Source: an uncultured Pseudoclavibacter sp. (GTDB lineage: Bacteria > Actinomycetota > Actinomycetes > Actinomycetales > Microbacteriaceae). From it: a stretch of DNA of 18,271 bases. The notes under the pieces are model-generated. The model was not told the origin of the DNA, did no database searches, and saw nothing but the letters and a program-made list of their open reading frames with translations. Made by a program: the position numbers and the translations under genes. The stretch covers positions 1 to 18,271 of the forward strand of contig CAMIMS010000035.1 of assembly GCA_946221025.1 (NCBI GenBank), given 5' to 3'. This document shows positions 6,344-15,030 of the stretch, one piece after another; the first letter of the stretch is position 1, and each line of letters opens with the position of its first letter.

Positions 6344-7798
6344 CTACAGCTCATTCAGCGGCGTGCGCGCGGGGAGGATCGGGCGGGGAACGCCGGCGAT
6401 CTGCTCGACCACGCGAATCACCTGCATCGAGTAGCCGTACTCGTTGTCGTACCAGACGTAGAGCACGAGGTTCTTGCCGCTGCTGATCGTTGCGAGCCCA
6501 TCCACGATGCCCGCTCGCGTCGTGCCCACGAAGTCGGTCGAGACCACCTCGGGCGATTCGATGTAGTCGATCTGCTGGCGAAGCTCCGACACGAGCGCGA
6601 CCTTGCGCAGGTACTCGTTCACCTCATCCTTCGACGTTTCCCGCGAGAGGTTGAGGTTCAGCACCGCCATTGACACATCGGGGGTCGGAACGCGGATGGC
6701 GTTACCGGTGAGCTTGCCCGCGAACTCCGGCAGCGCCTTCGCGACGGCCTTCGCCGCGCCGGTCTCGGTGAGCACCATGTTGAGGGTCGCACCGCGACCG
6801 CGACGGTCACCCTTGTGGAAGTTGTCGATGAGGTTCTGGTCGTTCGTGAACGAGTGCACCGTCTCGACGTGCCCGTGCTCAACCCCGAAGCGGTCGTTGA
6901 TCGCCTTCAGCACCGGGGTAATGCCATTCGTGGTGCACGAGGCGGCCGAGAGGATCTGATCGTCGTCGGTGATGTCACCGTGGTTGATGCCGAACACGAT
7001 GTTCTTCAGCGAGCCCTTGCCGGGCGCGGTGAGCAGCACCCGCTTCACGCCCTTCGACTGCAGGTGTTGCGAGAGCCCTTCCTCGTCGCGCCACTTGCCC
7101 GTGTTGTCGACAACGATCGCGTCGTGAATGCCGTACTGCTCGTAGTCGACGGTCGACGGGTCATTCGAGTAGATCACCTGGATGGCGGTGCCGTTCGCGA
7201 TGATCATCTGGCGTTCGTGATCGACACTCACCGTGCCTTCAAACGGGCCGTGCACCGAGTCGCGCTGCAGCAGGCTCGCGCGCTTCTCGAGGTCGTTCTC
7301 TGAGCCCTTGCGCACGACGATCGCCCGCAGGTGAAGCCCCTTGCTTCGGCCGGCGTGCGAGATGAGGATGCGGGCCAGCAGGCGCCCGATGCGCCCGAAC
7401 CCGTAGAGCACCACATCCGCGCCGCCGTCCACGTCAACGTTGCCGCCAATGATCTCGGCGAGCTCTGACTGCAGCAACTCGTCGATGTCTCCCCCGCGCT
7501 CTGCCTTAAGCGACGCCAGGTGACCGAGGTCGATGGATGAGGTGCCGAGCTCCATTCCGCGCAGACGCTCGAGAATCGGCATCGTCTCGTCGAGCGCGAG
7601 CTCAACACCGTTGACCTGCTTGCCGTAGCGATGCGCCTCGATGATGTCGAGCGCCGAGAGGTTAATGAGTCGGCGACCATGAATCGTGGTGACGACGTTC
7701 CGTTCCCGGTACAGTCCGCCGATCAGCGGGATCATCTGCTCGGCGAGCTCGACCTGCGAAAGCCACTCTGCCTGCGTCTGGGCGAACGTGTCCGTCAT
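6344..7798 (-). CDS. gap: Glyceraldehyde-3-phosphate dehydrogenase, long GapB type
   Basis: The 484-residue product carries about 130 residues before the usual GAPDH start, so it is the long GapB form known from corynebacteria rather than the ~335-residue glycolytic form. The nucleotide-binding loop GFGRIGR lies at 133-139, the catalytic Cys at C288 in SAASCTTNG, the partner His at H315 in ETVHSFTNDQ, and WYDNEYGYS at 449-457. It interconverts glyceraldehyde-3-phosphate and 1,3-bisphosphoglycerate in the cytoplasm. The usual cofactor-selecting Asp after the second strand is replaced by RKG (AIVVRKGSEND), which suggests use of NADP. ATG 7798 is preferred because AAGGA lies 9 nt upstream; an ATG at 7807 would sit on that site. 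It stands alone, downstream of der but separated by 173 nt with hairpins. Confidence 0.94.
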   Translation of the reverse strand: MTDTFAQTQAEWLSQVELAEQMIPLIGGLYRERNVVTTIHGRRLINLSALDIIEAHRYGKQVNGVELALDETMPILERLRGMELGTSSIDLGHLASLKAERGGDIDELLQSELAEIIGGNVDVDGGADVVLYGFGRIGRLLARILISHAGRSKGLHLRAIVVRKGSENDLEKRASLLQRDSVHGPFEGTVSVDHERQMIIANGTAIQVIYSNDPSTVDYEQYGIHDAIVVDNTGKWRDEEGLSQHLQSKGVKRVLLTAPGKGSLKNIVFGINHGDITDDDQILSAASCTTNGITPVLKAINDRFGVEHGHVETVHSFTNDQNLIDNFHKGDRRGRGATLNMVLTETGAAKAVAKALPEFAGKLTGNAIRVPTPDVSMAVLNLNLSRETSKDEVNEYLRKVALVSELRQQIDYIESPEVVSTDFVGTTRAGIVDGLATISSGKNLVLYVWYDNEYGYSMQVIRVVEQIAGVPRPILPARTPLNEL

Positions 7799-7837
7799 TG
7801 GAACCATCCTTGGTGCGTCTTGGGTGGGGCGCGAGAA

Positions 7838-7890
7838 CCGCGTTACGCGGCGTTCAGCGATCGCACACCACGTTGCGTGCGCTCGCTGAA
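7838..7890. other. Two stem-loops between der and the GAPDH gene
   Basis: A 14-bp stem with one mismatch (7853-7866 with 7877-7890, 10-nt loop) lies next to a compact CCGCG-TTA-CGCGG hairpin (7838-7850). Read on the minus strand they follow der by about 80 nt and precede the GAPDH start by about 40 nt. They could end the long operon or form the leader of the GAPDH mRNA. No U-tract follows either stem, so the choice is open. Confidence 0.5.
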
Positions 7891-7971
7891 TGCCTCCACC
7901 TTATTGGACGAGCCGTAGGCACCGGGCGGCGTGCCGACTCAAGTCCTGCACGGGGCCGCAGCGGAACCGGC

Positions 7972-9498
7972 CTACTTTTTGCGCTGTCGCTTCTCGCGCA
8001 CCCGCATGTTGATGACGACCGGCGTTCCTTCGAATCCGAATGTCTCGCGTAGACGTCGCGTGATGAACCGGCGATACCCCGGGTCGAGAAAGCCCGTCGT
8101 GAACAGCACGAAGGTCGGCGGCTGCGCCTGCGCCTGCGTGCCAAACAGGATGCGCGGCTGCTTGCCTCCGCGCAGCGGGTGGGGGAACGCCGCCACGAGC
8201 TCTGCTAGGAACGCGTTGAACTTGCCCGTCGGGATGCGCGTGTCCCACGAGTCGAGGGCGAGTTGAAGTGCCGGCACGAGCTTGTCGAGGTGGCGGCCCG
8301 TGCGCGCCGAGAGGTTCACGCGCGGCGCCCACGTGACATGCGCGAGGTCCTTCTCGATTTCGCGCTCAAGCTGCCAGCGACGCTCATCATCGAGCAGATC
8401 CCACTTATTGAAGGCGAGCACGAGCGCTCTCCCCGTTTCGAGCACGAGATCGATGATGCGAAGGTCCTGCGTGCTGATCGGCTCGGTGACATCAAGCACG
8501 ACAATCGCGACTTCAGCTTTCTCGAGCGCGGCGGCTGTGCGAAGGGATGCGTAGAAGTCGGCTCCCTGCTGCAGGTGCACGCGCTTTCGAATACCGGCCG
8601 TGTCGACAAAGCGCCACGTGGTGCCGCCGAGTTCCACGAGCTCGTCAACCGGGTCACGGGTGGTTCCGGCGAGCTCGTTCACGACGACGCGCTCTTCACC
8701 GGCGGCCTTGTTCAGCAGGCTCGATTTGCCGACGTTCGGGCGCCCGAGAATCGCGACGCGGCGAGGGCCGTGCAATTCATTGCTCGCGACCTTCGACTCT
8801 TCCGGCAGCACCTCGACGACTTCATCGAGAAGGTCCGCGATCCCGCGGTTGTGCAGCGCCGAGACCGGGCGGGGCTCGCCGAGGCCAAGGCTCCACAGGG
8901 CCGCCGCGTTCGGCTCTTGCGCGATGTCGTCGACTTTGTTCGCCACCAGAAGCACGGGCCGATCGCTTTGGCGAAGAAGGCGCACGACGTGCTCATCCGT
9001 CGAGGTGGGGCCGACATTCGCATCCACCACGAACAGCACCGCATCCGCGAGGTCAATCGCCACCTCAGCCTGCTGGGCGACGGAGCGGTCGATGCCGTTC
9101 GCATCCGGTTCCCACCCGCCGGTGTCAACGATCGTGAAGGGCTGGCCCATCCACTCGGCCTTGTACGAGACGCGGTCGCGGGTCACGCCCGGCACGTCTT
9201 CAACGACCGCTTCTCGCCGGCCGATGATGCGGTTCACGAGCGCGGACTTGCCGACGTTCGGGCGCCCAACCACCGCGAGCACCGGCAGTGCGGGGCCGGT
9301 GACAATCCCGGTGCCGTCGTCGAGGTAATCCGCGAGCACCGCGAGGTCGTCATCCTCGAGGTCGTACTCGTCGAGCCCCGCGCGAAGCGATTCGGCGCGC
9401 TGATCGGCGAGCTCCTCGTCTATGCCGGCGATGCGCTCGGCGAACGCCTCGTCAGGGCCGAGTTCGTCGAACTGGTCGAGGTCGTCGGGCTCGATCAT
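7972..9498 (-). CDS. der: Ribosome biogenesis GTPase Der (EngA)
   Basis: The 508-residue protein has the tandem G-domain layout unique to Der. Domain 1 holds GRPNVGKS (78-85), DTGG (125-128) and NKVD (187-190). Domain 2 holds GRPNVGKS (252-259), DTAG (299-302) and NKWD (364-367). A KH-like RNA-binding domain fills the last ~110 residues and ends in a basic KRQRKK tail. By family it acts in maturation of the 50S subunit. The first ~70 residues are an acidic extension (rich in Asp and Glu) not present in the E. coli form. ATG at 9498 overlaps the cmk stop by 4 nt (ATGA), so the two are translationally coupled. It is the last gene of the long operon. Confidence 0.97.
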   Translation of the reverse strand: MIEPDDLDQFDELGPDEAFAERIAGIDEELADQRAESLRAGLDEYDLEDDDLAVLADYLDDGTGIVTGPALPVLAVVGRPNVGKSALVNRIIGRREAVVEDVPGVTRDRVSYKAEWMGQPFTIVDTGGWEPDANGIDRSVAQQAEVAIDLADAVLFVVDANVGPTSTDEHVVRLLRQSDRPVLLVANKVDDIAQEPNAAALWSLGLGEPRPVSALHNRGIADLLDEVVEVLPEESKVASNELHGPRRVAILGRPNVGKSSLLNKAAGEERVVVNELAGTTRDPVDELVELGGTTWRFVDTAGIRKRVHLQQGADFYASLRTAAALEKAEVAIVVLDVTEPISTQDLRIIDLVLETGRALVLAFNKWDLLDDERRWQLEREIEKDLAHVTWAPRVNLSARTGRHLDKLVPALQLALDSWDTRIPTGKFNAFLAELVAAFPHPLRGGKQPRILFGTQAQAQPPTFVLFTTGFLDPGYRRFITRRLRETFGFEGTPVVINMRVREKRQRKK

Positions 9499-10253
9499 GC
9501 GTCATCCTCCGAATCAGTGGGGGCGGGGGTGTCCGCGGGGGCGGTGTGCTCGGCGCTCTGTTCGATGAGGCGGATGAGCGCGGTCACGGTCTCATCAAAG
9601 TCGAGGTCGCTCGAGTCGAGCACGGTCACGCCATCGGCTGCCTGAAGAAACGCCGCGACCCGGCTGTCTTTCGCGTCGCGCTGCGCGACGGAGCGCGCAA
9701 CCGCAGCTTGGTCGTCACCCACGCGCTCGGCTGCGCGGCGGCGGATGCGGGCCTCTTCGCTCGCGGTCAAAAGCACGCGAACCGGGGCGTCGGGCGCGAC
9801 AACGGTCGTGATGTCACGCCCTTCGGCGATCACGCCAGGCCGGTTCGCGCCGAGCAGGGTGTCGCGGAATAGGCCCGTGAGCGTCGCGCGAACTTCGGGA
9901 ATGCGCGCGACGGCGCTCACCGCGTTCGAGACCGCCGTTTCGCGAATGGCGTCGGTCACATCCGTATCCGCAACGCGAACCCAGCGCTCATCCGGCGCGA
10001 GTGAGATGCGGTATTCGCGGATGAACACGGGAAGCACCCGGGTCACCTCGCGTTCAATCGCCGCATCCTCACCGTCGAGGTCGATGCCCTCCTCGCGCGC
10101 GAACCACGCGAGCGCCCGGTACGCGGCACCGGTGTCGAGCAGTGCATAGCCGAGACGCTTCGCGGCCTCGCGGCTCACCGACGACTTCCCGCTTCCGGCC
10201 GGACCGTCGATCGCGACGATCACCGGGGTCATTGAGTCGTGCTCGTTCATCAT
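9495..10253 (-). CDS. cmk: Cytidylate kinase
   Basis: Cmk phosphorylates CMP and dCMP using ATP, recycling pyrimidine nucleotides. The P-loop GPAGSGKS is at 17-24, followed by LDTGAAYRALAW, the usual Cmk acceptor-site block, and later GRDITTVVAPDAPVRVLLTA and RRRAAERVGD. The 252 residues are slightly long because of a Pro/Thr/Ala-rich tail ending DSEDDA. Several starts are possible. ATG at 10253 gives an ATGA overlap with the tyrA stop and is preferred; ATG 10268, 10250 and 10232 are in the same frame, and 10232 gives the shortest conventional MTPVIVAIDGPAGSGKSS start. It lies between tyrA and der in the conserved cluster. Confidence 0.95.
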   Translation of the reverse strand: MMNEHDSMTPVIVAIDGPAGSGKSSVSREAAKRLGYALLDTGAAYRALAWFAREEGIDLDGEDAAIEREVTRVLPVFIREYRISLAPDERWVRVADTDVTDAIRETAVSNAVSAVARIPEVRATLTGLFRDTLLGANRPGVIAEGRDITTVVAPDAPVRVLLTASEEARIRRRAAERVGDDQAAVARSVAQRDAKDSRVAAFLQAADGVTVLDSSDLDFDETVTALIRLIEQSAEHTAPADTPAPTDSEDDA

Positions 10254-11338
10254 TCGGTCACCCGCCATCCTCGTTCCAGCAGTGCCTCGCGAAGCGCGAC
10301 GCCCGAATCCGGCAGCACGCTCACCTGCACGGTGCCGAGTTTCGCGCCCGCGGCGTGATCCATGCGCACATCTTCGATGTTGATGCCCGAGTCGCCAATA
10401 TCGGCAAACAGTCGCGCGAGTTGACCCGGCGAGTCATCCAGCAGCACCGAGAGTTCCACGAACTCCTGATGCTGGCCGTGCTTGCTCGGGATGCGTTGCA
10501 CGCCCTCATTGCCGTACCTCAGGTGACTTGCGATGACGCGGCGCGACCCGTCAGCGTCGATCGCTTCGAGCGCGTCCGCGAACTGTGCGACGTCTCGCTC
10601 GAGCAAGCGCAGCACTTGCGCGACCGATGAGGCGTTGGCTCCGAGAATCTGCGTCCACAGCACCGGGTCGCTCGCCGCGATGCGGGTCGTATCGCGAAGC
10701 CCCTGCCCCGCGAGCGCCGCTGCGCCGATGCGGTCGTCGAGCAGGCGCGCGGCGAGGAGGGATGCGACCACTTGCGGCGCGTGCGAGATGAGTGCGACCG
10801 CGCGGTCGTGGTCGGCGGCGCTCAGGCGCACGGGTTCCGCGCCGAGGTCGAGCACGAGCGCCTCGATGGCGAGCGTCGCGTCACGGGCGGTTTCGTCGGG
10901 GGCGATCACCCACGGGCGGCCGAGAAACAGGTCGGCGCGGCCGGCGAGCGGCCCGCCGCTTTCGCTTCCGGCCATGGGGTGGCTGCCGACGTAGCGGGAA
11001 GCCGCGCCGTCAACGGCGCCGAGCTCCTGCTCGATGGGCGCTTTCACGCTCGCCACATCGGTGACGACCGCATTCGGGAAGCGCTGAAGCTCCTCGGCGA
11101 CAACGCTCGCGGTGACATCCGGCGGAACGCACACCACGATGAGCTCCGGTTCGGCGCAGTCTTCGGCGGGGATGCGCCCGGCGCCGAGGTCTTCGGCAAG
11201 CAGCCTCGCGCTCGGCGACGCATCCCAAAGCTGCACCTCAACGCCGAGCGTTGTCAGGCCGAGGCCGATGCTCGTTCCGATGAGCCCCGTGCCGACGATG
11301 CGCACGGGGCCGTGTGTGCGAGCCGGTGAGCCGTTCAC
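10250..11338 (-). CDS. tyrA: Prephenate dehydrogenase with C-terminal ACT domain
   Basis: TyrA oxidatively decarboxylates prephenate to 4-hydroxyphenylpyruvate on the route to tyrosine. The NAD(P)-binding loop GTGLIGTS is at 16-23, the active-site block GSHPMAGSESGG at 119-130, and ISHAPQVVASLLA at 184-196. Residues ~293-355 (VELSVLLDDSPGQLARLFADIG and on) form an ACT domain, the usual site for amino-acid feedback control. The 362-residue length is normal for the ACT-bearing form. The start is GTG at 11338, overlapping the rluB stop in GTGA. The gene has no pathway link to its neighbours, so its place is probably a fixed feature of this lineage. Confidence 0.95.
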   Translation of the reverse strand: MNGSPARTHGPVRIVGTGLIGTSIGLGLTTLGVEVQLWDASPSARLLAEDLGAGRIPAEDCAEPELIVVCVPPDVTASVVAEELQRFPNAVVTDVASVKAPIEQELGAVDGAASRYVGSHPMAGSESGGPLAGRADLFLGRPWVIAPDETARDATLAIEALVLDLGAEPVRLSAADHDRAVALISHAPQVVASLLAARLLDDRIGAAALAGQGLRDTTRIAASDPVLWTQILGANASSVAQVLRLLERDVAQFADALEAIDADGSRRVIASHLRYGNEGVQRIPSKHGQHQEFVELSVLLDDSPGQLARLFADIGDSGINIEDVRMDHAAGAKLGTVQVSVLPDSGVALREALLERGWRVTE

Positions 11339-12441
11339 GACGCGTCTTTCTTGTCTCGCGGGCGGGCATCGCGTCGGCCCTCGCGCGATTGCGAGGGGGG
11401 CTGCGCCGGATTCGCCCGGTGCTCGCTTCGTTTCTGTGCGCGGCGGGCCATGGTGAGGAGTTTTCGGTGCTCCTCGGCGCTCAACTCCCGCATCTCGCCG
11501 ACTTTCAGGGTGCCAAGGTGAAGCGGCCCGAATGATCGGCGAACGAGCTCGGTCACGGGGTGCCCGACGGCGGCGAGCATGCGACGCACGATGCGGTTTC
11601 GGCCAGAGTGCAGCGTGATCTCCACCAGCGTCGCGTCGCGGGTTGCCTGCACGATCTTGATGCCATCGGCCTTGATCGGTCCGTCTTCGAGCTCAATGCC
11701 GCGAAGGAGCTTCTGGGCGGTCCCCTGGTTCATCCGGCCCTCGACGCGCGCGACATAGGTTTTCTCGACCCCGAATGAGGGATGCGCGAGTACATTCGCG
11801 AGTTCCCCGTCATTGGTCAAAACGAGCAGCCCGCTGGTGTCACCGTCCAGGCGCCCGACGTTGTAGATGCGCTCATCGAACTGCTTCGTGAATTGCCGCA
11901 AATCCGGTCGACCCTTTTCATCCTTCATGGATGAGACGACCCCGCGGGGCTTATTCAGCATGACGTAGCGCTTGGACACGTCGAATTGCACGGCCTGCCC
12001 GTCAACGAACACCTCGTCGGTCTCGGGGTCGATGCGGGTGCCGAGCTCGGTGACGATTTGCCCGTTCACTTCGACACGGCCGCGCGTGATGAGGTCTTCG
12101 CTCGCGCGGCGGCTCGCGATGCCCGCGTTGGCGAGCGCCTTCTGCAGCCGCACTCGCCCCTCGTCGGGGTCGGCCGCGTGGCTGTTCGCAACGCCTGAGC
12201 GGGCCGGGGTCTTCGCGGATGCGGGCATGGGAATGTCATCGAAATCGTCGAGTGACCAGCCACCCTTCGGGCGCCTTTTCTCGGCTTCGCGAAGCACCTC
12301 GCGGTCGCTGAGGTCTCGACGGGCGCCTGTCGGGCGCTCCGGTCGGCCGGTTCCGCGCGCACCGCCGCGCTTCGGCGCTCCCCCGCGCCTACGATGGTCA
12401 TCGGGCTCGGGGCCACGGCCGGGCTGATGGTGCTTGCTCAT
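11335..12441 (-). CDS. rluB: Pseudouridine synthase, RluB/RsuA family
   Basis: The 368-residue protein isomerises a uridine in rRNA to pseudouridine. A disordered basic and glycine-rich N-terminal tail (about 1-62) precedes an S4 RNA-binding domain (about 96-142, VRLQKALANAGIASRRASEDLI). The catalytic domain contains GRLDGDTSGLL with nucleophile D199, and LHSGRNRIVRRM in the C-terminal half. Another basic tail follows (about 335-368). Target choice between RluB (23S), RluE, RluF and RsuA (16S) cannot be read from motifs, but the position directly after scpB is the standard actinobacterial location of the gene called rluB. ATG 12441 overlaps the scpB stop in ATGA. Confidence 0.93.
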   Translation of the reverse strand: MSKHHQPGRGPEPDDHRRRGGAPKRGGARGTGRPERPTGARRDLSDREVLREAEKRRPKGGWSLDDFDDIPMPASAKTPARSGVANSHAADPDEGRVRLQKALANAGIASRRASEDLITRGRVEVNGQIVTELGTRIDPETDEVFVDGQAVQFDVSKRYVMLNKPRGVVSSMKDEKGRPDLRQFTKQFDERIYNVGRLDGDTSGLLVLTNDGELANVLAHPSFGVEKTYVARVEGRMNQGTAQKLLRGIELEDGPIKADGIKIVQATRDATLVEITLHSGRNRIVRRMLAAVGHPVTELVRRSFGPLHLGTLKVGEMRELSAEEHRKLLTMARRAQKRSEHRANPAQPPSQSREGRRDARPRDKKDAS

Positions 12442-13025
12442 TGCGTCTCATCCCATCCCGCAACCGCGTCGGCGTCATCGAGCAGCGGCGCGATTTTCGG
12501 CAGTTCATCAAGCGAACGAATCCCGAGGTGCTCCAGGAGCGCGTCGGTCGTCACATAGCGAATCGCGCCGGTGACCGGGTCGCTTCCCGCTTCGTCGATG
12601 AGCCCGCGAGTAACGAGGGTGCGTACGACGCCGTCAACGTTCACGGCGCGGATGCTCGCCACCTGCTGGCGGGTCACCGGCTGTCGGTATGCGATGACGG
12701 CGAGCGTCTCGAGCGCTGCACGCGAGAGCTTCGAGGGCTGACGGGTGGAGACGAATTCGCTCACCTCGCGGTCGAACGCTTCGCGCACGTACATGCGCCA
12801 CCCGCCCGCGATCTCACGCAGCTCGAATGCGCGCCTGGTCGCATCGGCGTGACCGTCGTAATCGGCGCGCAGCGCCTCGAGGGCGTTCCGCACCTGCGGC
12901 ACGGGGCTGCTCGTTGCCGCGGCGAGCGCGACGAGCGAAACCGGTTCATCGGCGATGAACAAGATCGCCTCGAGTGTGCGCTCGAGCGTGACGGTGTCGG
13001 AGGTGGGCGTCGTCTCAGCCGTCAT
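12438..13025 (-). CDS. scpB: Segregation and condensation protein B
   Basis: ScpB dimerises and binds ScpA to form the non-SMC part of the bacterial condensin. The 195-residue product has two winged-helix regions (about 12-80 and 100-165), with the family block LSRAALETLAVIAYRQPVTRQ at 100-120 and the GVVRTLVTRGLIDE segment after it. ATG 13025 is chosen because GGAGGTGACG precedes it closely, giving a strong ribosome site. The frame remains open to 13250, but that stretch lies within scpA and shows no family similarity. The start overlaps the end of scpA by 11 nt, so translation is coupled. Confidence 0.95.
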   Translation of the reverse strand: MTAETTPTSDTVTLERTLEAILFIADEPVSLVALAAATSSPVPQVRNALEALRADYDGHADATRRAFELREIAGGWRMYVREAFDREVSEFVSTRQPSKLSRAALETLAVIAYRQPVTRQQVASIRAVNVDGVVRTLVTRGLIDEAGSDPVTGAIRYVTTDALLEHLGIRSLDELPKIAPLLDDADAVAGWDETQ

Positions 13026-13845
13026 CGTCACCTCCAAGCGCGTCAAGTTCACGATCATCCCACGTTGTCGCGCTCCACGAAATTCGTAGTTCGCCAAGCG
13101 GCTCATCCTGCGCGAAATCGATCGCGGCGCGACGGTAGAGCTCCAGCACAGCGACGAAGCGGGCAACGATGACGCCCCGCGAATCGGCGTCGTCGACCAG
13201 CGCGGTGAACGTGAGCGCAGATTCGGATGCGCGAAGGCGCTCGGCGACAATCGCGGCCTGTTCCCGCACGCTCACCGCGGGCGCGTGCAGGTGCGTGAGT
13301 CCGACCGTCGGTTCCTCTTTGGGAGCGAGCGCGACGACCGCGAGCGCGGCGAGGTCGTCGGGCGAGGTCGTCCAGCGAAGCTCGGGCACCTGCTCGCGAA
13401 ACCGGTCTTCGAGCGGCACGGTTCGCGCGTGGCGGGCGAGTTCCGCATCCATTCGTTCTTCAAACCAGGCGGATGCGGTGCGAAATGCCCGGTACTGCAG
13501 GAGCCGTGCGAACAGGAGATCGCGCGCTTCGAGCACGGCGACATCCTCTGCGTCGACGAGGTCGCCCTGCGGGAGAAGGCTCACGATCTTCATGTCGAGG
13601 AGCGTCGCGCCGACGACGATGAATTCGCTGGCCGCATCCAGGTGCGTTTCGCCGTCGATCTGCGTGAGGTAGGCGAGGAACTCGTCGGTCACCTGGCTGA
13701 GCGCCACGTCGGTGATGTCGAGTTCGTGCTTCGTGATGAGTGAGAGCAGCAGGTCAAATGGCCCCTCGAAGTTGTCGAGGGCGACGCGAAACCCGCCCTC
13801 GGTCATTTCCTGGGCGGTCTTGTCGATGTGCTCGGATGCGCTCAC
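13015..13845 (-). CDS. scpA: Segregation and condensation protein A (kleisin)
   Basis: ScpA is the kleisin that bridges the two heads of the SMC dimer. The 276-residue product contains the N-terminal SMC-binding block LDNFEGPFDLLLSLITKHELDITDVAL (about 23-49, interrupted only by family-like variation), a helical middle, and a C-terminal winged-helix region (about 200-260) with FVAVLELYRRAAIDF. The start is GTG 13845. It has no strong ribosome site, and the preceding in-frame codon block begins with the TAG that ends the parA-like gene. The alternative ATG at 13806 would drop 13 residues but keep all conserved sequence. The exact start is therefore uncertain; identity is not. Confidence 0.94.
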   Translation of the reverse strand: MSASEHIDKTAQEMTEGGFRVALDNFEGPFDLLLSLITKHELDITDVALSQVTDEFLAYLTQIDGETHLDAASEFIVVGATLLDMKIVSLLPQGDLVDAEDVAVLEARDLLFARLLQYRAFRTASAWFEERMDAELARHARTVPLEDRFREQVPELRWTTSPDDLAALAVVALAPKEEPTVGLTHLHAPAVSVREQAAIVAERLRASESALTFTALVDDADSRGVIVARFVAVLELYRRAAIDFAQDEPLGELRISWSATTWDDRELDALGGDDDG

Positions 13846-13866
13846 CGAAGGGTCGTCGTCGCCGGT

Positions 13867-14808
13867 CTAGGCGACGGCGCCGCGCGAGACGAGTTCGCGA
13901 GCGAGCTGCCGGTAGGCCTGGGCTGCCGGATGGGTCGGGGCGAAGTCGACGATCGGCACGCCCGCGACCGATGCGTCCGGGAACTTCACGGTGCGGCCGA
14001 TGACCGTGTCGAACACTTTCTCGCCGAACACTTCGTAAACCCGGTCGAGCACTTCGCGCGAGTGCAGGGTGCGCCCGTCATACATGGTCGGCAAGAGTCC
14101 ATCGAGCTCGAGCGACGGGTTCAGGCGGTCTTGCACCTTCTCGATCGTCTCAACCAGCAGGGCGACACCGCGTAGCGCGAAGAATTCGCATTCGAGGGGA
14201 ATGATGACGCCGTGGCTCGCGGTGAGGGCATTCACGGTGAGCAGCCCCAGCGACGGCTGGCAATCAACGATGATGATGTCGTATTCGCGGCGCACTTTCC
14301 GCAGCACGCCGGCGAGAATCTGCTCACGCGCCACTTCGGTGACCAAGTGCACTTCGGCCGCCGAAAGATCAATATTCGCCGGGATAACGTGAAGCCCTTC
14401 AACTTCGGTTTCGCGAATAGCCTCGTGCGGGTCTTTCACCGTGCCGATGAGTAGGTCATAGACCGTCGGGCCCTCGTGGTTGGCGACGCCGAGCCCCGCC
14501 GAGAGGGCGCCCTGCGGGTCGAAGTCGACGCACAGCACGCGACGGCCGTACTGAGCGAGGGCGGCCCCGAGGTTGATGGTGGTGGTGGTTTTGCCCACCC
14601 CGCCCTTTTGGTTGCACATGGAGATGATGCGCGCGGGCCCGGTTTCGGCCAGTGGCTCCGGCTCTGCGAAGCGGTGGTACTGCGTGGTTGAGACTCCGGA
14701 TGAGGTGCGGGGCCCCTCGATCGCGCCCAACGGGGTGGTCTCGTTCGCGGCCTGTGCGCCCAACAGATCGTCGCCGAGATCGAGCATCGGTTCGCCCTGC
14801 TGCGTCAT
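13867..14808 (-). CDS. ParA/Soj-family ATPase of the scpAB cluster
   Basis: The 313-residue product is a deviant Walker ATPase: KGGVGKTT at 68-75, DFDPQG at 95-100 and IIIVDCQPSLGLLT at about 178-191. The first ~58 residues are a variable extension. It is not the origin-linked parA, since no parB follows. Rather it is the paralogue that sits immediately before scpA in actinobacteria (Rv1708 position in mycobacteria). Members bind DNA non-specifically when ATP-bound and position partner complexes; a role with condensin is inferred from the fixed neighbourhood. ATG 14808 is chosen because the strong site AAGGAGGAG is 3 nt upstream. An in-frame upstream ATG at 14835 would put that site inside the gene. 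Confidence 0.94.
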   Translation of the reverse strand: MTQQGEPMLDLGDDLLGAQAANETTPLGAIEGPRTSSGVSTTQYHRFAEPEPLAETGPARIISMCNQKGGVGKTTTTINLGAALAQYGRRVLCVDFDPQGALSAGLGVANHEGPTVYDLLIGTVKDPHEAIRETEVEGLHVIPANIDLSAAEVHLVTEVAREQILAGVLRKVRREYDIIIVDCQPSLGLLTVNALTASHGVIIPLECEFFALRGVALLVETIEKVQDRLNPSLELDGLLPTMYDGRTLHSREVLDRVYEVFGEKVFDTVIGRTVKFPDASVAGVPIVDFAPTHPAAQAYRQLARELVSRGAVA

Positions 14809-14969
14809 CAGCTCCTCCTTGCGATTTGGCGTCATGCTAACCGCGAGGACAACGGTTCCTGCTAAGGCCCTCGGGTGGCGAGAAAGCCGACACGCAACTC
14901 GTGTGAAGTTGGGGTTGAAGGTTTCGTGAGGCGGATGCGTTGGAAATGCGTATCGAAACCGGTCTCGAA

Positions 14970-14979
14970 TTATCGATAA
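14970..14979. repeat. TTATCGATAA palindrome
   Basis: A perfect 10-bp AT-rich palindrome lies about 160 nt upstream of the parA-like start, in GC-rich DNA. It could be a protein-binding site. There is no second copy in this gap. Confidence 0.35.
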
Positions 14980-15030
14980 CTCCCCGACGGCATCATCAAC
15001 CGTTTCCTACAGGAGATCAGCGTGGCGCGC

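Noticed and set aside
7799..7971. Possible tRNA or small structured RNA in the der-gap spacer
   Set aside because: No T-loop consensus (GGTTCRANTCC) or acceptor pairing is present; only the simple hairpins already listed.
8263..9645. 460-codon plus-strand frame opposite der and cmk
   Set aside because: A shadow caused by high GC and codon bias; Der motifs on the minus strand account for the region completely.
13026..13250. 75-residue N-terminal extension of ScpB
   Set aside because: It lies inside scpA in another frame, has no ScpB similarity, and the strong GGAGGTG site points to ATG 13025.
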